DNA from: an uncultured Campylobacter sp.
GTDB taxonomy: Bacteria > Campylobacterota > Campylobacteria > Campylobacterales > Campylobacteraceae
Reading direction: 5' to 3'
Length of the DNA: 6,764 bases
NCBI RefSeq assembly: GCF_938045345.1
Contig: NZ_CALIMS010000043.1
Location: forward strand, 1-6,764
In this document: positions 1-4,756 of the stretch, piece by piece
Layout: the number at the start of each line of letters is the position of its first letter
Numbering within the stretch: position 1 is the stretch's first letter
Program-made: the position numbers and the translations under genes
The notes under the pieces: generated by a model
Database searches by the model: none
Told to the model about the DNA's origin: nothing
Seen by the model: only the letters and a program-made list of their open reading frames with translations

Positions 1-55
1 CTTGGAATTCTTGGAATTCTTGGAATTCTTGGAATTCTTGGAATTCTTGGAATTC
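1..55. repeat. 9-bp perfect tandem repeat, TTGGAATTC x6
   Basis: Six uninterrupted identical copies of TTGGAATTC fill positions 2-55, with a C at position 1 that fits a further copy, so the array probably continues outside the window. Each unit holds one GAATTC, an EcoRI site that also matches the degenerate motif RAATTY. Perfect identity between copies points to recent slippage or ongoing copy-number variation. Confidence 0.95.
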
Positions 56-108
56 GCCACGGCGCCGTCGCGGTATAATTTTATTGTATTTTTTGTATCT
101 GTAAACAT
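1..108 (-). CDS. Possible 5' part of a small hypothetical gene with an (Asn-Ser-Lys)n repeat; runs off the window
   Basis: On the minus strand an ATG at 108 opens a frame that stays open to the window edge. It encodes MFTDTKNTIKLYRDGAVA and then six Asn-Ser-Lys triplets from the 9-bp repeat. The nearest in-frame stop upstream is a TAA with no ATG, GTG or TTG between it and 108, so this is the only standard start. The Shine-Dalgarno is poor: only GGCGG lies upstream. The product would begin hydrophilic and basic, with no signal peptide or membrane segment visible. A 9-bp unit keeps the frame, so gain or loss of copies would change length but not switch the gene off. I do not recognise the family. 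Two plus-strand frames are also open through the repeat (Leu-Glu-Phe and Leu-Gly-Ile) but show no start here. The reading is tentative because 36 codons cannot prove coding. Confidence 0.33.
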   Translation of the reverse strand, partial: MFTDTKNTIKLYRDGAVANSKNSKNSKNSKNSKNSK

Positions 109-431
109 AAATTTTACCGCCAGCCGGCTTAGGGCTTCTCTGTATGCGCTAGATTAAATTCTATTTTGCAAAAATAGCGAATTGGCAGTGTAGCCGTAAA
201 TTTCGTACTTACTAGCAAAAATTTTGTCATTTGCTGTAAATATGGAGCTAAATGCCAAAAAAAACGCAAAATCTTTGCCGAAATGGCGCGCAAGCTAGAC
301 GAAAGTGCTAGGCAAGTAAGCGGTGTGAGAACTCGCAAAGCTCAAAATTTCACTTGCTGGCGCAAATTTAAATATACTTTAACGAATAGAAGTGTAAAAT
401 ACGCCACAAATTTTAACGATCAAGGGTTTTT
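109..431. other. Spacer between the possible minus-strand gene and atpB
   Basis: This stretch is AT-rich and I see no convincing gene in it. A 69-codon minus-strand frame (129-338) would start at TTG without a Shine-Dalgarno and has no recognisable motif. A 51-codon plus-strand frame (283-438) runs into the start of atpB and also has no ribosome binding site. An A8 run lies at 257-264. The last 60 bases hold the likely atpB promoter. The spacer appears to carry regulatory DNA for divergent transcription. Confidence 0.6.
395..400 (+). promoter_or_regulatory. Candidate -10 element for atpB
   Basis: TAAAAT preceded by TG (TGTAAAATACGC) lies 31 bases upstream of the atpB ATG. Campylobacter sigma-70 promoters depend mostly on the -10 and on upstream T-rich periodicity, with no fixed -35. 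The same block, TGTAAAATTACGC, occurs in front of gatB, which supports it. TATACT at 373-378 is an alternative. The Shine-Dalgarno AAGGG at 422-426 is five bases before the ATG. Confidence 0.4.
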
Positions 432-1112
432 ATGCTAAAAGACATCTTCCTTTTCGGCGGTTTAATTTCTTACGACCACACTTTTATCTACCTTTTTTAC
501 TTCTTTTTGGTCGTCGCTATCATCGTAGCCGTCGCGCTTTGCTCCACTCGCTCGCTTCAGCTTGTACCACACGGCATGCAAAATATCGCCGAAGCCTACC
601 TAAGCGGCGTGCTAACGATCGGTAAGGACGCGATGGGTAGTGAGGAGCAAGCCAAAAAATATCTTCCGCTAATCGCAACATTGGGATTTGTGATATTTTT
701 TAGTAACGTTATCGGCTTAGTGCCGGGCTTTGAGTCGCCGAGCGCGAGTCTAAATTTAACCCTTTCGCTTACGCTTTGCGTTTGGTTGTATTACCATTTT
801 GAGGGCGTTCGCGAGCATGGCGTGATCAACTACCTAAAGCACTTTATGGGTCCGGTGAAAATCCTAGCGCCGTTTATGTTCGTCATAGAGATCGTCTCGC
901 ATTTTTCGCGCGTCGTATCGCTTTCTTTCCGACTTTTCGGAAACATCAAAGGCGACGATACCTTCCTGCTAGTTATGCTTACTCTCGCTCCTGCGCTAGT
1001 GCCGATGGTGCCGTTTGCGCTGCTTACTTTTATGGCGATTTTGCAGACTTTCATTTTCATGGTTTTAAGCTACGTTTATCTAGCGGGCGCCGTGATCGTC
1101 GATGAGCATTAA
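432..1112 (+). CDS. atpB: F1Fo ATP synthase subunit a
   Basis: This is the 226-residue membrane subunit a of the Fo sector. It forms the two proton half-channels beside the c-ring in the inner membrane. The protein is almost entirely hydrophobic, with helices near residues 19-37, 78-97, 107-121, 143-160 and 176-222. The family signature RLFGN lies at 167-171, and Arg167 corresponds to E. coli Arg210, essential for proton transfer to the c-ring. Gln205 in the last helix matches E. coli Gln252. The length suits the shorter epsilonproteobacterial subunits. The ATG at 432 follows AAGGG by five bases. As is known for this group, atpB stands apart: no other atp gene is in the window. Its last 11 bases overlap the next gene, so the two are probably cotranscribed and translationally coupled. 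Confidence 0.97.
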   Translation: MLKDIFLFGGLISYDHTFIYLFYFFLVVAIIVAVALCSTRSLQLVPHGMQNIAEAYLSGVLTIGKDAMGSEEQAKKYLPLIATLGFVIFFSNVIGLVPGFESPSASLNLTLSLTLCVWLYYHFEGVREHGVINYLKHFMGPVKILAPFMFVIEIVSHFSRVVSLSFRLFGNIKGDDTFLLVMLTLAPALVPMVPFALLTFMAILQTFIFMVLSYVYLAGAVIVDEH

Positions 1113-1326
1113 TTTTAAGCGAAATTTCTTATACTTCCTCGTGGGTGCGTCGTTCGGATTGATCTTCGTCGGCGCATTCGTCTTTTTTGCCTATCCGTCA
1201 TTTTATTTTTTGGGGTTAAAATTCCTCTTCATCTGCACCGCTCCCGGCGTGATATGCGTCATCATCACCTGCTTGATGGTCGATGTTTTCGATCTGAAAG
1301 AAAAGCTCCTTAGCGGCGGCGAGTAA
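1102..1326 (+). CDS. Small two-helix integral membrane protein, function unknown
   Basis: A 74-residue protein with a short basic N-terminus (Lys6, Arg7), helices at about 8-30 and 36-60, and a charged C-terminal tail (61-74, DVFDLKEKLLSGGE). The hairpin topology predicts both ends in the cytoplasm. Cysteines at 45, 52 and 57 lie in the second helix. The ATG sits inside the end of atpB, giving an 11-base overlap, and no Shine-Dalgarno is visible before it, which suggests translation by ribosomes finishing atpB. I recall a similar small membrane protein after atpB in C. jejuni, so it is likely a real conserved gene. The position invites a role in Fo assembly, like the two-helix AtpI/UncI proteins, but I see no sequence motif that shows this. 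A general membrane role is equally possible. Confidence 0.83.
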   Translation: MSINFKRNFLYFLVGASFGLIFVGAFVFFAYPSFYFLGLKFLFICTAPGVICVIITCLMVDVFDLKEKLLSGGE

Positions 1327-1339
1327 AATCTATCCGATT

Positions 1340-1353
1340 AAATTTTAAAATTT
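1340..1353. repeat. 14-bp perfect palindrome AAATTTTAAAATTT
   Basis: A perfect palindrome 13 bases after the stop of the small membrane protein gene. The identical sequence recurs at 6126-6139. It is all A/T with no U-tract, so it is a poor terminator. It may be a protein-binding site or simply part of the AAATTT enrichment of the spacers. Confidence 0.5.
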
Positions 1354-1399
1354 GGCTGCGCCGTGTGCCGCTACAAGCGAGTATTAAAGCAAAAAATTG

Positions 1400-1430
1400 T
1401 AAAATTACGCGAAATTTTTATTCTAAAAGG
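1400..1430 (+). promoter_or_regulatory. Candidate -10 and Shine-Dalgarno of gatB
   Basis: TAAAAT at 1400-1405, preceded by TG, repeats the block found before atpB (TGTAAAATTACGC against TGTAAAATACGC). AAAAGG at 1425-1430 is a good Shine-Dalgarno eight bases before the ATG. With a 112-base gap to the preceding gene, gatB could have its own promoter while also receiving read-through from atpB. Confidence 0.42.
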
Positions 1431-1438
1431 TTAAATTA

Positions 1439-2860
1439 ATGTTTGAAACCGTGATCGGCCTGGAGGTACACTGCCAGCTAAATACCAAAACCAAAATTTT
1501 CTGCTCCTGCCCCACGAGCTTCGGCGATGAGGCAAATTCGCACGTCTGCCCGACCTGCCTAGCGCTTCCGGGCGCTCTTCCCGTGCTAAACGAGGAAGCG
1601 GTTAAAAAAGCTATCAGCTTCGGCACCGCCGTCAATGCGACGATCAATCGCAAGTCGGTATTCGACCGCAAAAACTACTTCTACCCCGACCTTCCTAAGG
1701 CGTATCAAATTTCGCAGTGGACGATCCCGATTGTCGAGCACGGCGAGCTTTTCATAGCCGCGGACGGACAGAGCAAGCGCATCGGCATTACACGCGCGCA
1801 CTTAGAGGAGGATGCTGGCAAAAATAATCACGAAAGCTCGCGCAGCCTAGTCGATCTAAATCGCGCCGGTACGCCGCTTTTGGAGATCGTAAGCGAGCCT
1901 GATATGCGCTCTGCGGACGAGGCGGTCGCGTATCTAAAAAAACTCCACAGCATTTTGCGCTTTTTAAATATCAGCGACGCAAATATGCAAGAAGGCTCGT
2001 TTCGCTGCGACGTAAACGTCAGTATCCGTCCGCAAGGCGAGCAAAAGCTCTACACGCGCGTGGAGATTAAAAATTTAAACTCCTTTAAATTTATCCAAAA
2101 GGCGATCGAGTTTGAAGTGGAGCGTCAGATCGAAGCGTGGCAGGACGACAAATATGAGCAAGAGGTCGTGCAAGAAACCCGCCTTTTCGACACTGCTAAG
2201 TTTATCACCAAGCCGATGCGCAGCAAAGAAGACAGCGCCGAGTACCGCTACTTCCCCGATCCTGACCTGCTAACCGTGATCGTGGATGACGAGATGCTAG
2301 CTGCTGCGCAGCATATCCCCGAGCTGCCGGATCAGAAAAAGGCCCGCTACGTCCGCGAGCTGGGTGTTAAAGAAAAAGACGCCGAGATCATAATCTCGAC
2401 CTACGAAAACGCGCGATTTTTCGAGGATCTGATCGCGGCGGGGCACGAGCCAAAACTTTGCGTCAGCTGGCTTACTGTCGAGCTTGCGGGCAGGCTTAAA
2501 AACGGAGTTACGATTGAGGATTCGCCCGTAGGTAGCGCGAAGATGAGCGAGCTTTTAAACGCGATCGAAGGCGGTGCCGTGTCGCAAAAGGCCGCCAAAG
2601 AGGTGCTTGATTATCTAATGGAGCACGACGAGGCCGTAAGCTCGGTCATCGACAAGCTGGGTTTACGACAGGTAAGCGACGACGGCGCGATTTTGGAGAT
2701 CATAGCGCGCGTGATGAGCCAAAACGAGGACAAAGTCGCAGACTATCGCGGCGGCAAAGACAAGCTATTCGGCTTCTTCGTAGGCCAAGTGATGAAAGAG
2801 GGCAAGGGCGCGTTTAATCCTGCAAAGGTGAACGAGCTTTTGAAACAGAAGCTGGGCTGA
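1439..2860 (+). CDS. gatB: Asp-tRNA(Asn)/Glu-tRNA(Gln) amidotransferase subunit B
   Basis: GatB is the tRNA-binding kinase subunit of the cytoplasmic GatCAB complex. It phosphorylates the Asp or Glu on misacylated tRNA; ammonia from the GatA glutaminase then completes Asn-tRNA or Gln-tRNA. At 473 residues it has the usual length. It opens with VIGLEVHCQLNT (5-16), followed by a Cys-X-Cys at 22-24 and Cys-X-X-Cys at 37-40 that probably bind zinc. CPTCLALPGALPVLN (37-51), the signature LVDLNRAGTPLLEIV (137-151) and YRYFPDPDL (269-277) are all present. The C-terminal YqeY-like tRNA-binding domain covers roughly 325-473. Related Campylobacterota lack GlnRS and AsnRS, so the complex probably serves both tRNAs here. 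gatA and gatC are not in the window, which is common when the subunits are scattered. Confidence 0.98.
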   Translation: MFETVIGLEVHCQLNTKTKIFCSCPTSFGDEANSHVCPTCLALPGALPVLNEEAVKKAISFGTAVNATINRKSVFDRKNYFYPDLPKAYQISQWTIPIVEHGELFIAADGQSKRIGITRAHLEEDAGKNNHESSRSLVDLNRAGTPLLEIVSEPDMRSADEAVAYLKKLHSILRFLNISDANMQEGSFRCDVNVSIRPQGEQKLYTRVEIKNLNSFKFIQKAIEFEVERQIEAWQDDKYEQEVVQETRLFDTAKFITKPMRSKEDSAEYRYFPDPDLLTVIVDDEMLAAAQHIPELPDQKKARYVRELGVKEKDAEIIISTYENARFFEDLIAAGHEPKLCVSWLTVELAGRLKNGVTIEDSPVGSAKMSELLNAIEGGAVSQKAAKEVLDYLMEHDEAVSSVIDKLGLRQVSDDGAILEIIARVMSQNEDKVADYRGGKDKLFGFFVGQVMKEGKGAFNPAKVNELLKQKLG

Positions 2861-2919
2861 TTTCGCGGATTGCGTGGCGAATTAATGCGGCGCGGCGCAT
2901 GCGATAGATGAAATTTAGG

Positions 2920-2940
2920 GATAAAATTCTAAATTTTATC
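2920..2940. repeat. 9-bp perfect inverted repeat with 3-base loop, 59 bases after gatB
   Basis: GATAAAATT and AATTTTATC flank the loop CTA, giving a perfect nine-pair stem. It could end the gatB transcript, but the stem is almost all A/T and no T-run follows, so an intrinsic terminator is uncertain. It may instead be a binding site or a product of the local AAATTT enrichment. Confidence 0.45.
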
Positions 2941-3332
2941 GTTCGCGTGAAATTTTATCTGCGCTTTGCGGACACGCTGCGCGGCAAGTTCGATAAGATA
3001 CACTTGCTTGAGCGGGCAAACGGACGGCACGCATTAGTCCGGCTGTGCAATGGGTAAAATTTTGCATACGGCAGGCGATGCATGCGAATTAAATTTAGTA
3101 AATTTTGTGCGTGCGGGCGCGGTGAAATTTTTCAGGCTCGCACAAGGTGAGAAGCCAGATAAAATTTTATGTCGCGGCGAGCAAGGTTTGAATTTACGCA
3201 TGCGGGTTAAATTTCGGCAAACCGCCTTGTAAATTTAACGCAAAGCCGCGCTGTAAATGCTGTAAATTTAGCTGCGGTTAAAATTTGCGCCAACGGATCG
3301 CTCAAATATCCGGCGCAAGTTTTGCGGAATTT

Positions 3333-3352
3333 TATAAATCAGATCGAAAGGG
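3333..3352 (+). promoter_or_regulatory. Candidate -10 and Shine-Dalgarno of gpsA
   Basis: TATAAA at 3333-3338 could be a -10, placing the transcript start near 3345 with a very short leader. GAAAGGG at 3346-3352 is a strong Shine-Dalgarno five bases before the ATG at 3358. It decides the start in favour of that ATG over the in-frame TTG at 3322, which has no such site. Confidence 0.45.
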
Positions 3353-3357
3353 CTACA

Positions 3358-4248
3358 ATGAAAATCGCGGTTATAGGCGCGGGCAAATGGGGTAGCGCGC
3401 TTTTTGATGCGCTTAGCGCGAAAAACGAATGCGTCATCACTTCGCGCACGCCAAGACAAATTCCGCATTTTGTAAGCGTGAGCGAAGCGCTGGAGTGCGA
3501 AGCGCTCGTTTTCGCGCTCGCAGCGCAGCAAACCGCGCAGTGGCTGGATCAAAATTTCACTTACAAAAATCAAAAAATTCTAGTCGCTTCCAAGGGCATC
3601 GACGCCGCAAGCGGCAGGTTTTTGAACGAAATTTTTGAATCTCACGTCGCACGCGGCAATCTTGCTTATCTATCAGGTCCGTCGTTTGCCACCGAAGTCA
3701 TGCAGAAGCTGCCTTGCGCGCTCGTCGTAAGCTCGTGTAACGAAAATCTAGCCGAACTTTTCGCAAGTGCCTTCCCTGCCTACATCAAGACCTACACGAG
3801 TGGTGATATCATCGGCGCAGAGGTGTGCGGCGCGTATAAAAACGTCATCGCCATCGCTAGCGGCGTTTGCGATGGGCTCGAGCTCGGCAATAACGCTAGA
3901 GCGAGCTTGATCGCGCGCGGCATCGTAGAGATCGCGCGCTTCGGCAAGTTTTTCGGCGCGCGAGACGAGACTTTTTTGGGCTTAAGCGGTGTGGGCGATC
4001 TGTTTTTGACCGCCTCGAGCGCACTATCGCGAAACTACCGCGTGGGACTAGGGCTTGCGCGCGGTAAGAGGCTCGAGGAAATTTTGCGCGAGTTGGGCGA
4101 GGTCGCCGAGGGTGTGGCTACAACCGAAGCGGTCGTAAATATCGCGACAAAGCACAAAATCTACGCTCCGATCGCTACCGAGGTCGCGCAAATTCTGCGT
4201 GGCAAGGACGTAAGAGCGAGCCTGAAGGATCTGCTGCGCAAAAAATAG
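3358..4248 (+). CDS. gpsA: Glycerol-3-phosphate dehydrogenase [NAD(P)+]
   Basis: GpsA reduces dihydroxyacetone phosphate to sn-glycerol 3-phosphate, the backbone of phospholipids, in the cytoplasm. The N-terminal Rossmann fold shows the GxGxxG motif (GAGKWG, 7-12). SKG at 78-80 and SGPSFATEV at 106-114 are typical of the family. In the C-terminal helical domain Lys161 in GAYKNVIAIASG (158-169) is the expected catalytic lysine. GNNARASLIARG (177-188), GLSGVGDLFLT (208-218) and SRNYRVG (224-230) complete the substrate site. From the ATG at 3358 the protein has 296 residues, shorter than the ~330 usual elsewhere; the gap lies after the first strand-helix unit (about 25-45), where other GpsA proteins carry more sequence. 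As I recall, Campylobacter GpsA is generally this short, and all key residues are kept, so I do not see a defect. Confidence 0.97.
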   Translation: MKIAVIGAGKWGSALFDALSAKNECVITSRTPRQIPHFVSVSEALECEALVFALAAQQTAQWLDQNFTYKNQKILVASKGIDAASGRFLNEIFESHVARGNLAYLSGPSFATEVMQKLPCALVVSSCNENLAELFASAFPAYIKTYTSGDIIGAEVCGAYKNVIAIASGVCDGLELGNNARASLIARGIVEIARFGKFFGARDETFLGLSGVGDLFLTASSALSRNYRVGLGLARGKRLEEILRELGEVAEGVATTEAVVNIATKHKIYAPIATEVAQILRGKDVRASLKDLLRKK

Positions 4249-4267
4249 CCGTGCGACGGAATTTACT

Positions 4268-4282
4268 CGCTAAATTTTAGCG
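4268..4282 (+). terminator. Weak hairpin after gpsA, possible terminator
   Basis: CGCTAA and TTAGCG pair around a three-base loop, 20 bases after the gpsA stop. It is the only G/C-capped hairpin close to the gene end. The stem is short and no T-run follows, so termination here is a weak guess. Confidence 0.22.
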
Positions 4283-4419
4283 GTAAATTCGGCCTGCATA
4301 GTTTTGATTTATCCGCTATGTTTGTGAAATTTAGTTGCTGGTTTGCGGATTTTGGTCGTTGTCCGTTTGGATCTGCTTACGCGGCTTTGATTTGAAATTT
4401 AGCTTTAAGCTTGAGCGCG

Positions 4420-4469
4420 AAATTTTAAAGCGAGGTCGTAAAATTTTAAAAAGAGGCTAAAATTTTAAA
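4420..4469. repeat. Three spaced AAATTTTAAA blocks
   Basis: AAATTTTAAA occurs at 4420, 4441 and 4460, with starts 21 and 19 bases apart. The first two are each followed by a GAGG-containing stretch. The spacing is close to two helical turns, so the blocks would face the same side of the DNA. That would suit an array of binding sites, but degenerate tandem duplication explains it equally well. Confidence 0.45.
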
Positions 4470-4488
4470 ACATTTAATTTAAGGTGGG

Positions 4489-4536
4489 CCGCAGGTAGTT
4501 GACGGCTAAGAGTGGAGTAGGCTGTCCGTCTGTGAC
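4489..4536 (-). repeat. Diverged 48-nt repeat, copy A
   Basis: Read on the minus strand this segment aligns without gaps to 4654-4701: 27 of 48 bases match, and 19 of the first 27. Translated in the same minus frame the two give VTDGQPTPLLAVNYLR and VTDEQSAPLQALKIYR, identical at 8 of 16 residues. I do not recognise the sequence. The counts were made by hand. Confidence 0.4.
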
Positions 4537-4651
4537 TGGGTAGGTCAAAATTTTTTATGTGTCAGATTTAAAAATTAAGGCGTAGTATTTTTTATTTAGA
4601 CGAGGCGGAAAGGCATAAATTTTGAAAATATTCAAGACAGATGATGTGTAG

Positions 4652-4729
4652 TTTCGATAAATTTTTAGTGCTTGCAAAGGAGCAGACTGCTCGTCCGTGA
4701 CTACAGCAAGTAATAAAAATTTATCGAAA
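4652..4729 (+). promoter_or_regulatory. Long nested inverted repeat in the uraA leader
   Basis: Positions 4652-4667 and 4714-4729 are perfect inverted repeats of 16 bp. After one mismatch (4668/4713) the stem goes on for seven more pairs, 4669-4675 with 4706-4712, including one G-U. Inside the loop GAGCA (4680-4684) and TGCTC (4688-4692) form a further small hairpin. The structure ends 27 bases before the uraA ATG. No T-run follows either arm, so it is not a plain terminator. AAAGGAG, a strong Shine-Dalgarno-like sequence, sits at 4676-4682 at the edge of the inner hairpin. A structured mRNA leader or a small RNA are the main possibilities. Confidence 0.6.
4654..4701 (-). repeat. Diverged 48-nt repeat, copy B, overlapping the uraA leader hairpin
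   Basis: This is the partner of 4489-4536, 165 bases further on and in the same orientation. The best-conserved core on the plus strand is CGTC[TC]GTGACT. Copy B forms the left arm and loop of the inverted repeat before uraA, while copy A has no matching right arm. Confidence 0.4.
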
Positions 4730-4742
4730 ATCCATAGCGAAT

Positions 4743-4747
4743 GGGGA
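4743..4747 (+). promoter_or_regulatory. Weak Shine-Dalgarno of uraA
   Basis: GGGGA ends nine bases before the ATG at 4757 and is the only purine-rich site in range. The better AAAGGAG at 4676-4682 is 14 bases from an in-frame GTG at 4697, too far for good initiation. Starting at GTG would add a 20-residue polar tail not expected in this family, so I prefer the ATG. Confidence 0.4.
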
Positions 4748-4756
4748 ATTAACAAG

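Larger units (their letters stand above)
2861..3357. other. Long AAATTT-rich spacer between gatB and gpsA
   Basis: About 500 bases without a convincing gene. It holds twelve AAATTT and two GAATTT sites, several inside larger palindromes such as ATAAAATTTTAT at 3159-3170. A 60-codon frame at 3050-3232 has no Shine-Dalgarno and its translation mirrors the repeats (KF, NL, KI), so I do not call it. AAATTTTATC occurs twice, at 2931 and 2950, 19 bases apart. The gpsA promoter probably lies at the right end. Confidence 0.6.
4249..4756. other. Long structured spacer between gpsA and uraA
   Basis: About 500 bases with no convincing gene. In order it contains a small hairpin after gpsA, three spaced AAATTTTAAA blocks, a diverged 48-nt repeat pair (4489-4536 and 4654-4701) and a long nested inverted repeat directly before uraA. 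A 66-codon minus-strand frame (4555-4755) crosses the inverted repeat; it is discussed as a finding, since its N-terminal part resembles the translation of the other repeat copy. The promoter of uraA must lie here but I cannot place it with confidence. Confidence 0.6.

Noticed and set aside
1..55. CRISPR array
   Set aside because: The 9-bp units are contiguous with no spacers, so this is a simple tandem repeat.
257..264. A8 run as a phase-variation tract
   Set aside because: It lies in non-coding DNA, is short, and Campylobacter contingency loci mostly use poly-G/C tracts.
129..338. 69-codon minus-strand frame in the atpB upstream spacer
   Set aside because: It starts at TTG, has no Shine-Dalgarno and shows no family motif or typical composition; chance frame in AT-rich DNA.
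283..438. 51-codon plus-strand frame overlapping the atpB start
   Set aside because: No ribosome binding site, and it would overlap the well-supported atpB start; the translation has no recognisable feature.
3050..3232. 60-codon plus-strand frame in the gatB-gpsA spacer
   Set aside because: No Shine-Dalgarno, and the translation mostly reflects AAATTT repeats (KF, NL, KI); I treat it as spacer.
3322..3357. Upstream TTG start for gpsA adding 12 residues
   Set aside because: The ATG at 3358 follows GAAAGGG by five bases and places the NAD-binding GxGxxG motif at the normal distance from the N-terminus.
4697..4756. GTG start for uraA adding 20 residues
   Set aside because: The AAAGGAG before it is 14 bases away and partly inside a hairpin; the extension is polar and absent from the family. 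Not fully excluded.
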